Of a DNA stretch of 38,496 nucleotides, positions 8,188-16,624 are shown one piece after another. Made by a program: the position numbers and the translations under genes. Each line of letters starts with the position of its first letter. Position 1 is the first letter of the stretch. The DNA comes from an uncultured Collinsella sp. (GTDB taxonomy: Bacteria; Actinomycetota; Coriobacteriia; Coriobacteriales; Coriobacteriaceae). The notes beneath the pieces were generated by a model that did no database searches, was not told the origin of the DNA, and worked only from the letters and a program-made list of their open reading frames with translations. The stretch is from assembly GCA_902496775.1 (NCBI GenBank), contig CABVCF010000007.1:1-38496 (forward strand). The letters are read 5' to 3'.

Positions 8188-9714
8188 TTAGTCTGCTCGA
8201 TAGTGCGAACCTAAGCTTTCAGTTCGCTTGCGCATGGCTTTGACCATTTCCTGTGCTAGTCGAATCTGCGACTGTAGGCGGGCGAGGGCTGCGATCTCGC
8301 TGTCATCGGCATGCGGCTTGCTCAGCGCCATGGCCTTGTCTTGCAGGCTTTCAAGCTGTTGCAGGGCCTCGGATAGGCCTGTTTCGGTCCTGTTGATCAT
8401 GCAATAGGTGCTCATCGTGTGCCTAAGGCTGTGTGTCAGGCGTTCGGCATCTGTTGTGGCAATGCCGTGCTGGGGGAGGGCGATATCCGCCTTCAGGGCT
8501 GTCTCAGGCTCTTTCTGCGCTGCAAGGGCTGCCGATGCGCCTGCGATGCGCCCGAACACGATGCCGTTGGCGCTTGACAAGCCACCAATGCGGTCGGCTC
8601 CGTGCATGCCGCCTGTCGCCTCGCCGCAAGCGTAGAGACCCTCAACGCCCGTGTACGCGGTCTTATCGATCTTGATGCCGCCGTTAGCGGCGTGGGCATA
8701 CATCGCAACGCGCATCTCGTCAGTCGGAGCGATGCCGTGCTCGTCTTGCAGCCAGGTGGCAAAGGTCTGCACAAACTCTGGGACATCCTCGCGGGGGAAG
8801 TCGTAGTGGAGTGCCAGGCCTTCGACACCTGCCTGATCGATGACGAGATCGATAGCGCGGGAGGTCAAGCGTGACGTGAAGGGACCATATCCAGAGCGCT
8901 GCTCGAGCAGGTCGTCCAGCTTGTCGTCGGCAATATCTACTGGCTGGTCTACATGTACGTAGCGCCAGGTTTTCTCGTTGAAGACTAAGTTACGCCTGGG
9001 CTCGATGAAGCCGGGCATCATCTGCATGAACTCTATATTAGTAAGTGTTGCGCCGTGCGCGAGTGCGATGGCCTGCGAGGAGCTGAGCACATCAGCCGAC
9101 GTAAGGCTGCGCTCGAACAGGCCGCCTGTGCCACCGGCTGCGATGATCGTGGCCTTGGCAGCAAAGGGCACGATTCGATTTTCGGTAAGGTCGTAGAGTA
9201 CGGTTCCGGTTATTCTGCCGTTCGTGTCCTCAACAAGGTCGATAAGCTCATGGCGGGGGAGCAGGCGAATGCCGAGCGACTCGATCCAGGTCGTCAGAGC
9301 GTCCTCAAGGGGCTTGCGGGTGAGGCCGCGCCACATGCGCGTCTTGTGGTCAAAGCAGGGGATAAATTGCTTTTGTTGAGCACTCTTGGCGCTTTGCGGA
9401 CGCTGGAGCTCAACGCCCAGATCTTGCTCGAGCCAGTCAATCGCTTGGGGAATGCCGTGGACGAACGTTTGGACGAGTTCGGGGTCGGCAACGCCGCCGC
9501 CGACGGTCTGGATGGTGTCGATGAGGTCCTGCTCGTCGTCTTCGTCGACGGGACCGATGAGGCCGAGGCCCCAGGTACCCGGGAAGAAGCTCGATCCACT
9601 CATGGTCTTGTCGGCGCTTGCCACAGTGACGGTTGCACCCGTGCGTGCCGCTTCGATGGCGGCGCAAAGGCCCGCAATGCCAGATCCAATTACCAGTACA
9701 TCAGTCGATTCCAT
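8188..9714 (-). CDS. L-aspartate oxidase / fumarate reductase-type flavoprotein
   Basis: The product is a 508-aa FAD enzyme of the succinate dehydrogenase/fumarate reductase flavoprotein superfamily. It opens with the dinucleotide-binding fold VLVIGSGIAGL, has the mid-protein IIAAGGTGGLF loop, and near the C-terminus the FAD-contacting stretch LYACGEATGGMHGADRIGG followed by SSANGIVFGRIAG. The layout and length resemble NadB, which oxidises aspartate to iminoaspartate for NAD synthesis, but no nadA or nadC is adjacent, so it could be another soluble fumarate-reductase-like dehydrogenase. ATG 9714 is preferred: GAAAGG lies upstream, and the FAD fold begins a few residues in. No twin-arginine or lipoprotein signal is seen, so it is probably cytoplasmic. 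Confidence 0.82.
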   Translation of the reverse strand: MESTDVLVIGSGIAGLCAAIEAARTGATVTVASADKTMSGSSFFPGTWGLGLIGPVDEDDEQDLIDTIQTVGGGVADPELVQTFVHGIPQAIDWLEQDLGVELQRPQSAKSAQQKQFIPCFDHKTRMWRGLTRKPLEDALTTWIESLGIRLLPRHELIDLVEDTNGRITGTVLYDLTENRIVPFAAKATIIAAGGTGGLFERSLTSADVLSSSQAIALAHGATLTNIEFMQMMPGFIEPRRNLVFNEKTWRYVHVDQPVDIADDKLDDLLEQRSGYGPFTSRLTSRAIDLVIDQAGVEGLALHYDFPREDVPEFVQTFATWLQDEHGIAPTDEMRVAMYAHAANGGIKIDKTAYTGVEGLYACGEATGGMHGADRIGGLSSANGIVFGRIAGASAALAAQKEPETALKADIALPQHGIATTDAERLTHSLRHTMSTYCMINRTETGLSEALQQLESLQDKAMALSKPHADDSEIAALARLQSQIRLAQEMVKAMRKRTESLGSHYRAD

Positions 9715-9907
9715 CGGATTCCTTTCTCGTCCGGCGCATTGTCGCACGGGCGATCGGCAATGGGGCCGCAAAGACCCGTCAAATCGGTAAAGGGCAAATA
9801 TGGCAGGTGGGCGTCATGGACGCTCTGACACTCCATCTCATCACATCTTGTATTTCGCCTCAACTGATATATCGGCATTAGCTACCCTGCGACAGCGCAA
9901 ACAAAAA

Positions 9908-9935
9908 GAGCCGCTACCTGGGTGGGTAGCGGCTC
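9908..9935 (-). terminator. Terminator after the GGGtGRT gene
   Basis: GAGCCGCTACC and GGTAGCGGCTC form a perfect 11-bp stem with a 6-nt loop. On the minus strand it is followed by TTTTTG, 36 bp past the stop of the 9971 gene. Confidence 0.88.
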
Positions 9936-9970
9936 CAAAGCTCAACTATATGAGCATCGCGCGGGCGCGA

Positions 9971-10975
9971 TTAGGCCTTGAGGGCCTCCTCGACGGCGAC
10001 AGCGCAGGCGACGGTGGCACCGACCATGGGGTTGTTGCCCATGCCGATGAGACCCATCATGTCGACGTGCGCAGGCACGGAGGAAGAACCGGCGAACTGG
10101 GCGTCGGAGTGCATACGGCCCATGGTGTCGGTCATGCCGTAAGAGGCAGGGCCGGCGCCCATGTTGTCCGGGTGCAGGGTACGGCCAGTGCCGCCACCAG
10201 AAGCGACGGAGAAGTACTTCTTGCCAGCCTCGAGGCGCTCCTTCTTGTAGGTGCCAGCGACGGGGTGCTGGAAGCGCGTGGGGTTGGTGGAGTTACCGGT
10301 GATCGAGATGTCGACGTTCTCGTGCCACATGATGGCAACGCCCTCGCGGACGTCGTCAGCGCCGTAGCAGTTGACGGCGGCGCGGGGACCATCGGAGTAG
10401 GGGATGGTCTCGACGACCTTGAGCTCGCCCGTGAAGTAGTCGAACTGGGTCTTCACGTAGGTGAAGCCGTTGATGCGGGCGATGATCTGAGCAGCGTCCT
10501 TGCCCAGACCGTTGAGGATGACGCGCAGCGGCTTCTTGCGAGCCTTGTTGGCGTTCAGAGCCAGGCCGATAGCACCCTCAGCGGCAGCGAAGGACTCGTG
10601 ACCGGCCAGGAAGGCGAAGCACTCGGTGTCGTCGGAGAGCAGCATAGCGCCCAGGTTGCCGTGGCCCAGACCGACCTTGCGGTCCTCGGCGACGGAGCCG
10701 GGAACGGTGAAGGCCTGGATGCCCTCGCCGATGATGGCGGCAGCCTCAGAAGCGGACTTGGCGCCACGCTTGACAGCGAGAGCGCAACCGAGGGTGTAGG
10801 CCCACTCGGCGTTCTGGAAGGCGATGGACTGGGTGTTGTTGACGATCTCACGCGGGTTGAAGCCCTTGTCGGTGCAGATCTGCAGAGCTTCCTCGAGGGA
10901 GGCGATGCCGTTGTCGGCGAGGCACTTGTTGATCTTGTCAGCGCGGCGCTCGTAACCTTCGAACGTAACAGTCAT
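9971..10975 (-). CDS. GGGtGRT family protein
   Basis: The product is a 334-aa protein of the family named for its GGGtGRT motif, here GGGTGRT at residues 260-266. The C-terminus is rich in Gly and Met (GLIGMGNNPMVGATVACAVAVEEAL). No biochemical role is established for this family that I know of. It is typically encoded next to a NifU/IscU-like scaffold, as here: that gene ends 18 bp upstream on the same strand, so the two form an operon. A link to iron-sulfur metabolism is inferred from this pairing. The ATG at 10975 has GGGAGG upstream. A terminator follows at 9908. Confidence 0.88.
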   Translation of the reverse strand: MTVTFEGYERRADKINKCLADNGIASLEEALQICTDKGFNPREIVNNTQSIAFQNAEWAYTLGCALAVKRGAKSASEAAAIIGEGIQAFTVPGSVAEDRKVGLGHGNLGAMLLSDDTECFAFLAGHESFAAAEGAIGLALNANKARKKPLRVILNGLGKDAAQIIARINGFTYVKTQFDYFTGELKVVETIPYSDGPRAAVNCYGADDVREGVAIMWHENVDISITGNSTNPTRFQHPVAGTYKKERLEAGKKYFSVASGGGTGRTLHPDNMGAGPASYGMTDTMGRMHSDAQFAGSSSVPAHVDMMGLIGMGNNPMVGATVACAVAVEEALKA

Positions 10976-10993
10976 AGTTATTTCCCTCCCTTT

Positions 10994-11728
10994 CTACTCG
11001 TGAACCGGGAACACGCTGGCGACGGAGTGAGTCTCCTCGTCGGTGCGCGGGTCGATGTACTTGGCAGCGTTCTCCCACTGACCATAGTGGCCCATAGCGC
11101 CAGCGATGGCCTCCTCGGGGGTCTTGCCGGCCTTGACGGCGTCGGTGAACTTGCCGAGGTTCAGGAACTCGAATGCGATGATCTCGTTCTTGTCGTTGAG
11201 AGCCATGCGGGTGACGTAGCCCTGAGCGAGCTCGAGGTAACGAGCGCCCTTGGCCTTGGTGCCGAACATGGTGCCGACCTGAGAGCGAAGGCCCTTGCCG
11301 AGGTCGTCGAGGGAGGCGCCCACGGGCAGGCCGCCCTCGGAGAACGCGGTCTGGCTGCGGCCGTAAACGATCTGCAGGAAGATCTCGCGCATAGCAACAT
11401 TGATGGCGTCGCAGACGAGGTCGGTGTTGAGGGCCTCGAGGATGGTCTTACCGGGAAGGATCTCGGAAGCCATGGCGGCAGAGTGGGTCATGCCCGAGCA
11501 GCCGATGGTCTCAACGAGGGCCTCCTCGATGATGCCGTCCTTGACGTTCAGCGTGAGCTTGCAGGCGCCCTGCTGAGGTGCGCACCAACCCACACCGTGC
11601 GTAAGACCGGAGATGTCGGAAATCTCCTTAGCCTGGACCCACTTGCCCTCCTCGGGGATGGGTGCGGGGCCGTGGTATGCACCCTTGGCAACGGGGCACA
11701 TGTTCTCCACTTCCTGTGAGTACTGCAT
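10994..11728 (-). CDS. NifU-like iron-sulfur cluster scaffold protein
   Basis: The product is 244 aa, longer than a classic IscU. The IscU/NifU-N-type features are spread along it: an N-terminal CPVAKGAYHGP, then CAPQQGACKLTL, then the TIGCSGMTHSAAMASEIL block that resembles the scaffold cysteine loop, and LVCDAIN. These cysteines could hold a transient Fe-S cluster. It is the upstream partner of the GGGtGRT gene. ATG 11728 has a GAGGAGAGG ribosome site; an upstream in-frame extension lacks one and reads as non-family sequence. It is separate from the SUF operon at 13604-18849, which has its own SufU, so the cell appears to have a second scaffold with an unknown client. Confidence 0.85.
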   Translation of the reverse strand: MQYSQEVENMCPVAKGAYHGPAPIPEEGKWVQAKEISDISGLTHGVGWCAPQQGACKLTLNVKDGIIEEALVETIGCSGMTHSAAMASEILPGKTILEALNTDLVCDAINVAMREIFLQIVYGRSQTAFSEGGLPVGASLDDLGKGLRSQVGTMFGTKAKGARYLELAQGYVTRMALNDKNEIIAFEFLNLGKFTDAVKAGKTPEEAIAGAMGHYGQWENAAKYIDPRTDEETHSVASVFPVHE

Positions 11729-12131
11729 GCCTCTCCTCTCTATCGTGTTGGCGTCCCGTCTGGGGGCCGTGGCTGGCGATTGCCGGGCGACCCTTCGAAA
11801 GGGACATGACATGCAGCCCCTATAATACCGCGAAATGCACGGAATATTCGGCGAACGGCTCAGTTTTCGTAGCGAGAAGTCCGGAAGTTTTAATTGAAAC
11901 GGTTTAACTCTATGTTCTGTGGTCGTGAGCTTCCGTAGAGGGGGTCCGTCTTGGGCAAGCTTTTGGGCAGCTCTTGTATGCGTTGCAGGGGTTGACCTGT
12001 TGCAACGGTGCCGTTCGCCGCCTGTTTACTGCCTTTGGCCGCGTGAGCGAATTGTTTTGCGTGAATGTTTTGATGGCACGCTTCAATCGTGCTGTATTGG
12101 ATGGCAAGCAGATCCCGGCGAAGGGAGCGCC
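11729..12131. other. Gap between the NifU-like and HUH genes
   Basis: No convincing gene is present. On the minus strand a TATTAT -10-like element (11822-11827) and a CCCTT/AAGGG hairpin near 11791-11803 precede the NifU-like gene. On the plus strand an imperfect palindrome near 11982-12006 (GTTGCAGG with TGCAAC) lies upstream of the transposase-like gene. Confidence 0.4.
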
Positions 12132-12944
12132 ATGCAGCGCGTTTGGAGAACGGTTACCGGCTTTTACCATGTCTGTGCCCGCGGTACGGGTAAGCAGCTC
12201 ATCTTTGAGGGCGATGAAGACAGGTGGGAGTTCTTGGAGCTGATGCGTGAGTGCTGCCGCAAGGCGGGCGTGACGGTTATCGCCTGGTGCCTTATGGGCA
12301 ATCACGTGCGTCTGGTGCTTGCAGATTACGAGGACGCGATGAGCGCGGCGATGCACCGGCTGCTTTTGACGTACGCGCGGCGGTTCAATAAACGCACGGG
12401 GCGCACAGGGCATCTGTTCCAGAACCGTTTTGACCGGCGCTCGCTCGATACCGACTGGCAGGTGATGGAGGCTATTCGCTCCGTTCACGCCGATCCGCAG
12501 GAGGCGGGCATCAGTCTCATTGAGCGTTATCCCTGGAGCAGCTTTCCGGAGCATTTGTGCGCTTACGACTGTGACGCGGCCGATGTCGCGAGGGGATTTT
12601 CTGATCCTTCTTGCGTGCTTGAGCTTTTTGGTTCTGCCGAGGGCTTTATTGCCTATTCGCTTTCGACGCCCGGCGGCAGTGAGCCAGCGCTGTGCGATAT
12701 GAAAGAGACGGAATGGGAACGCCACGCCTTTGCCGACAAGATGGCGAAGGAGCTCGGGGTTCCGCTTCGTGGGGTTAAAGTCGCACCGCCGGCGCAGCGC
12801 GATACCGTTATTTTTGGATTGCACGATGCCGGTTTTACGGTGCGCCAGATTGAGCGGTATACCGGGATTGGCAAAAGTACCGTCTCTCGTATCGTGCGCG
12901 CCCGCGCGCGAACGGCGATGCGGGCTGGCGGAAACGTGATGTAA
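12132..12944 (+). CDS. REP-associated Y1 transposase-like protein, catalytically degenerate, with HTH
   Basis: The first ~150 residues follow the TnpA_REP/IS200-like HUH fold (GFYHVCARG, then AWCLMGNHV, then NKRTGRTGHLFQNRF, then PWSS). Two catalytic positions have changed. The HUH motif, usually HVHL, reads H58-V59-R60, so the second metal-binding His is lost. The helix that normally reads RYIHLNPVRAG reads RSVHADPQEAG, so the usual nucleophilic Tyr is Ser117. The C-terminal ~60 residues contain a helix-turn-helix (FTVRQIERYTGIGKSTVSRI) not typical of the mobile enzyme. Single-strand transposition therefore looks impossible, and a DNA- or RNA-binding role is likelier. ATG 12132 has GAAGGGAG upstream; in-frame codons further up lack family sequence. 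Confidence 0.8.
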   Translation: MQRVWRTVTGFYHVCARGTGKQLIFEGDEDRWEFLELMRECCRKAGVTVIAWCLMGNHVRLVLADYEDAMSAAMHRLLLTYARRFNKRTGRTGHLFQNRFDRRSLDTDWQVMEAIRSVHADPQEAGISLIERYPWSSFPEHLCAYDCDAADVARGFSDPSCVLELFGSAEGFIAYSLSTPGGSEPALCDMKETEWERHAFADKMAKELGVPLRGVKVAPPAQRDTVIFGLHDAGFTVRQIERYTGIGKSTVSRIVRARARTAMRAGGNVM

Positions 12945-13353
12945 GGTCGCCTGTTCACCGCAGTTGGGGTCGTCCATACGCCGCAACCAGCGTTCAAAAG
13001 CTTGGTACGGTAACTGCACTTCTTAATATGCATAGAACAATCGTCATCTTGCATAAAATAACAGCTCAGTCCGGGTTTGCCCGTGCCTACCCCCGTCTGC
13101 GCCGTGCAAAAAACGGAGTTTTCAGCATCGTGGTGCTGTCGGCACTGCCGCAGTCTTGCAACATACGGGTCCCGAAGCTATTTATGCCTTCCGATGCGCC
13201 TCCGAAGCGCATGTATGTGATCCCTGAGACCGCGATGCTTGTTCTAAAACACAATATATATGCGCCTGGAGACGTTGATTAACGCTTTCGATGCGTATAC
13301 ATACAGCTTGGCGTGCTGAATACTCGCAAAAATGCACGTCGCACCCTATGGGA

Positions 13354-13501
13354 CCCGTCTGCGGCAGGCGCGAAGCGAGTCGGAGCTCAGCAGAACGGGG
13401 CTTGGCGCATTGCTTGGCGGGCCCGGGGCCCTGCCGCAGGCCTTTGGTGCTGTGGAAAACGCCCGTGTTCGCGTCTGGCCGTGTGGTAAATGACAGACGG
13501 G
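13354..13501. other. Nested inverted repeats, possible structured RNA
   Basis: No gene is visible in 12945-13603 (about 660 bp). Inside it, CCCGTCTG (13354-13361) can pair with CAGACGGG (13494-13501), and CTGCGGCAGG (13359-13368) with CCTGCCGCAG (13430-13439). The two stems overlap by three bases, so one would partly displace the other. A possible plus-strand promoter (TTGATT near 13276, TATACA near 13298, spacing 15) lies just upstream. The shape is that of a folded RNA but matches no family I can name. Confidence 0.3.
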
Positions 13502-13548
13502 GCGCCGGACGCGCTGATTTTGTGTGTTCGTGCTCATTAGGAAAAACA

Positions 13549-13571
13549 GAGCCGCCCGTATCGGGCGGCTC
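13549..13571 (-). terminator. Terminator of the suf operon
   Basis: AGCCGCCCG-TAT-CGGGCGGCT is a perfect 9-bp stem, extended by one G-C pair. On the minus strand it is followed by TGTTTTTCC. It lies 33 bp past the sufU stop. Confidence 0.9.
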
Positions 13572-13603
13572 GGCAATCAAAAACCTTGGATTCGGAGCAT
13601 ACG

Positions 13604-14038
13604 CTACTGGTTAGCTTGCCCCTCGAGCATGCCGTCGAGGGTGCGCCAGGCGAGCTCGGCGCACTTGACGCGGGCGGGCATGTGCGAGATGTCCTGGAGC
13701 TGGGCGGCCTCGTCCAGGTCTTCCAGGTCCTCCTCGGAGAGCCGCTCGCCGCGGATCATGGCCAGGAAAAGCCCTGCCAGGCGGCGAGCTTCCTCGACCG
13801 TCTCGCCCGTGATGAGGTCGGCCATAATGTCGGCGCTTGCCTGGCTGATGGCGCAGCCGTGGCCGGTAAAGGAGGCTTCCTCGATCACGTTGTTCTCGAC
13901 TCGTAGCTGCAAGGTGAGCTCGTCGCCGCAGCTGGGGTTGATGCCGTCGTGCTCGTGCGTGGGGGCATCCATCTCGTACTTGTAGTCGGGGTGCGAGTTG
14001 TGCTCCATAAACGTGGTGGAGGTGTACAGATTACCCAT
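13604..14038 (-). CDS. sufU: SufU iron-sulfur assembly protein
   Basis: The 144-aa product is the SufU type used by SUF systems of Gram-positive bacteria, where it relays sulfur from SufS, via a zinc-bound cysteine exchange, to the SufBCD scaffold. The conserved residues are present: a Cys in NPSCGDEL, a second in TGHGCAISQASADIM, and a third in ARVKCAELAW, with the Asp of GDEL completing the usual zinc site. The start ATG at 14038 overlaps the end of sufS by 8 bp, implying translational coupling. An upstream in-frame extension to 14131 lies wholly within sufS and is rejected. It is the last gene of the operon. Confidence 0.93.
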   Translation of the reverse strand: MGNLYTSTTFMEHNSHPDYKYEMDAPTHEHDGINPSCGDELTLQLRVENNVIEEASFTGHGCAISQASADIMADLITGETVEEARRLAGLFLAMIRGERLSEEDLEDLDEAAQLQDISHMPARVKCAELAWRTLDGMLEGQANQ

Positions 14039-15356
14039 TGAACGTGCTCCAAACGTGATGCAGGCCGGCGATGAACTTGTCGATGTCGGCCTTGTCGTTG
14101 TAGAAGGCCACGCTGGCGCGGCAGCAGGCAAGGTTCTCGACGCCCAGCCAGGTGAGCAGCGGCTGAGCGCAGTGGTGGCCGGCGCGGATGCAGACGCCGT
14201 CCATGTCCATGATGCTCGCGACGTCGTGCGGGTGAATTCCCTTGACGTTAAAGCTCACAACGCCGTGGTGGTTGTCCCAGTAGATGGAACCGATGATTTG
14301 GACAAAGTCGAGCTGCATGAGTTCGCCCATCAGATAGTGGACGAGTGCCTGCTCGCGGGCCTGGATGTTCTCGTAACCCACCGTGTTGACCAGGTAATCA
14401 AGGGCGGCGCCCGTGGCGAAGATGCCGGCGGCGTCCTGCGTGCCGGCCTCGAACTTCTCGGGGACGGGCGCCCAGACGGCGTCCTGCTCGGTGACCGAAT
14501 CGATCATCTCGCCACCGGTGAGCATGGGTGGCATGGCGTTGAGCAGGTCCATTTTGCCCCACAGCACGCCAATGCCCATGGGACCCATGGCCTTGTGTGC
14601 GCTAAAGGCAAAGAAGTCGGCGCCCAGGTCGGCCACATCGACCGGCATGTGCGGCAGCGACTGCGCGCCGTCGACGACCAGATAGCCGCCGTACTTGTGC
14701 ACGAGCTTGCCGAGGTTCTTGACCGGGTTCTCAACGCCCAGGACGTTAGAGACCTGACCCACGGCCAAGATCTTGGTCTTGGGGCTCACCTTGGACAGAA
14801 CCTCCTCGGTCGTGAGCTGGCCGGTCTTGGTGGGGTAGAGGTAGACGAGCTTGGCGCCGGTCTCGCGGCAGACCTGCTGCCACGGAATCAGGTTGGAGTG
14901 GTGCTCCATGATGGTGATGACGACCTCGTCGCCCGGCTCGAGGACTGTGGGCGCAAAGCTCTTGGCGACCAGGTTGAGCGACTCGCTCGTGTTGCGGGTG
15001 AAGACGACCTCGTTGGCCTGGGAAGCGCCGATGAGGTCGGCGATCTGCTGGCGCACCTTCGCGATGGCCTCGGTGGCCTCGACGGACAGCGAGTAAAGGC
15101 CGCGCAGGGGGTTGGCGTTCATGCGCTGGTAGAAGTCGCGCTCGGCGTCGAGCACGCAGGCGGGGCGCTGCGCGGTGGCGGCGCTATCGAGGAAGGCGAT
15201 CTCGGGGTGCTGCTGGAAGAGCGGGAACTGCGCCTTGTAGGGGTTGGTCTCGATGTCTACGGTGAGCCAGCCGCGCGAAGCCTCGTCGCTGGCGTCGAGC
15301 TCCATGGGCTCGGGGGCAGTGCAGGTATCGCATTTAACGTGCTCGGTGTCGATCAT
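14031..15356 (-). CDS. sufS: Cysteine desulfurase SufS
   Basis: This PLP enzyme removes sulfur from cysteine to give alanine and a persulfide that is passed to SufU. At 441 aa it is slightly longer than typical SufS (about 405-410) because of an N-terminal leader with two Cys (KCDTCTAPEP). The catalytic landmarks are the Schiff-base Lys in FFAFSAHKAMGPMGIG, the RAGHHCAQPLL segment with the reactive cysteine, and the N-terminal LDSAATAQRP. The ATG overlaps the sufD stop by 4 bp. The extra leader is unusual; it could be a metal-binding tail or simply poorly conserved sequence. Confidence 0.94.
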   Translation of the reverse strand: MIDTEHVKCDTCTAPEPMELDASDEASRGWLTVDIETNPYKAQFPLFQQHPEIAFLDSAATAQRPACVLDAERDFYQRMNANPLRGLYSLSVEATEAIAKVRQQIADLIGASQANEVVFTRNTSESLNLVAKSFAPTVLEPGDEVVITIMEHHSNLIPWQQVCRETGAKLVYLYPTKTGQLTTEEVLSKVSPKTKILAVGQVSNVLGVENPVKNLGKLVHKYGGYLVVDGAQSLPHMPVDVADLGADFFAFSAHKAMGPMGIGVLWGKMDLLNAMPPMLTGGEMIDSVTEQDAVWAPVPEKFEAGTQDAAGIFATGAALDYLVNTVGYENIQAREQALVHYLMGELMQLDFVQIIGSIYWDNHHGVVSFNVKGIHPHDVASIMDMDGVCIRAGHHCAQPLLTWLGVENLACCRASVAFYNDKADIDKFIAGLHHVWSTFNG

Positions 15357-16624
15357 GCGAGCTCCTCTTCAAAGTTGTCGATCAAGTTGTTGCCCAGACG
15401 GACGACGGCGGCGCGGGTGCGCTCGTCGGTGGCGGAAAGCGCGGCGTCCTCCAGCTTGGCACGGATGAACAGGTCCTCGGCGGCGTTTTGGTCAAGGCCG
15501 CGGCAGGCGAGGTAGAACAGCTGCTCGTCGCGGACGTGGCCGATGGTGGCGCCGTGGTTGCCGGCAACGTCGTCCTCGTCGCAGAGGATGACGGGGACGG
15601 TTTTGTTGTCGACGCCCTTGTTGGCGAGCAGCACGGTCTCGCGCTCGGTGCCGGTTGCGCCCTTGCAGCCGTGCACGAGGTCGATGGTGCCGCGGTAGAC
15701 CTTCTTGGACGTGCCAGTCAGCACGCCGTTGGCGTCGATCTCGCACTCGGTCTTGCGACCGCGGTGGCGCAGCTCGTAGTTAAAGTCGCGCACCTGCTCG
15801 CGGGCGCCAAGGTAGTCAGTATCGATGGTGACCTTGGCGGTATCGCCCAGCAGGTCGCCGGCAAGGCCGGTGGCGCTGGCGCCGGCACCCAGGACGGTGT
15901 GTTGCACGTTGACGCGCGCGCCCTCGTCCAGGAACAGGCCGGTGTCGTCGAGTGCGATCCAGCTATCGTCGAGCGTCTGCGTGCAGGCCACGTTGACGGT
16001 GGCGTACTCGTGGGCGCACACGCGTAGCACAGAGCCCACGACGCCCTGGCCGTTGACGGGGGAGTCCAGGGCTATGCGCAGATCGAGTGTTGCCTGCGGA
16101 CGGGCGACGACGTCGATGGCGGCGATGGCCGCGGCTGCATCGACACCGCTCACGCGCACGGTAACCGTGGCGTGCTTGTATGCGGGCACATCGATGACGA
16201 TGCGCTTGGTAGCGTGCTCGGCCAAGTAGGCGTAGGCAGCCTCACCCATGCCGGTTTCGAAGGCCTCAGCAGGGGAGAGCTCTTCCTCGAGCTTAATGGC
16301 GCCGGCCTGGTAGACGGAGGTTGCGGGCACGTCGAGCTCGGTCTCGGGCGTGATGCGGGCGCGGTCGGCGGCATCACCGGGGGCGGAGGCACGGCGCTCG
16401 GGGAAGCGCTCGGCCATGGCGTCCATGGCGGCGTCGAACGCGTCTGCCACGCCGGTAAACTGCTCGTCCAAGCCCTCGACCTCAATGGTCTCGGTGGGAG
16501 CGGCGGCAAGCTCGTCAGAGAGCTCGAGCTTGGTCTGATTCGTCTTCAGCCAGCCCCAAGTGGCAGCCGGCATCGCGTTGACCTGCTCGAGCGTGGTAGC
16601 AGCGGTGTTGGTTTCCTGTTTCAT
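15353..16624 (-). CDS. sufD: SUF scaffold subunit SufD
   Basis: The 423-aa product is the SufB paralogue that forms the SufBC2D scaffold on which Fe-S clusters are built. The N-terminal half is variable and Ala/Glu-rich. The C-terminal half is the repetitive beta-helix, with the family signatures RGTIDLVHGCKGATGTE and EDDVAGNHGATIGHVRDEQLFYLACRGL, including the conserved His of NHGATIG. It ends with the helical tail of this family. Start and stop codons overlap the neighbours: one shared base with sufB, four with sufS. Confidence 0.93.
   Translation of the reverse strand: MKQETNTAATTLEQVNAMPAATWGWLKTNQTKLELSDELAAAPTETIEVEGLDEQFTGVADAFDAAMDAMAERFPERRASAPGDAADRARITPETELDVPATSVYQAGAIKLEEELSPAEAFETGMGEAAYAYLAEHATKRIVIDVPAYKHATVTVRVSGVDAAAAIAAIDVVARPQATLDLRIALDSPVNGQGVVGSVLRVCAHEYATVNVACTQTLDDSWIALDDTGLFLDEGARVNVQHTVLGAGASATGLAGDLLGDTAKVTIDTDYLGAREQVRDFNYELRHRGRKTECEIDANGVLTGTSKKVYRGTIDLVHGCKGATGTERETVLLANKGVDNKTVPVILCDEDDVAGNHGATIGHVRDEQLFYLACRGLDQNAAEDLFIRAKLEDAALSATDERTRAAVVRLGNNLIDNFEEELA

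Noticed and set aside
8188..9714. Firm assignment as nadB
   Set aside because: No nadA or nadC is adjacent and the family is broad, so no gene symbol is given.
9800..11719. A 639-residue open frame on the plus strand opposite the GGGtGRT and NifU-like genes
   Set aside because: It is a mirror of two well-recognised genes caused by biased third positions; its product is Val/Gly/Asp-rich with no family resemblance.
11919..12131. N-terminal extension of the HUH transposase-like protein
   Set aside because: The extra ~70 residues have no family resemblance, and the ATG at 12132 has a proper ribosome site.
13354..13501. 6S RNA, RNase P RNA, tmRNA or SRP RNA
   Set aside because: None of their conserved core sequences is visible; only generic long-range pairing is seen.
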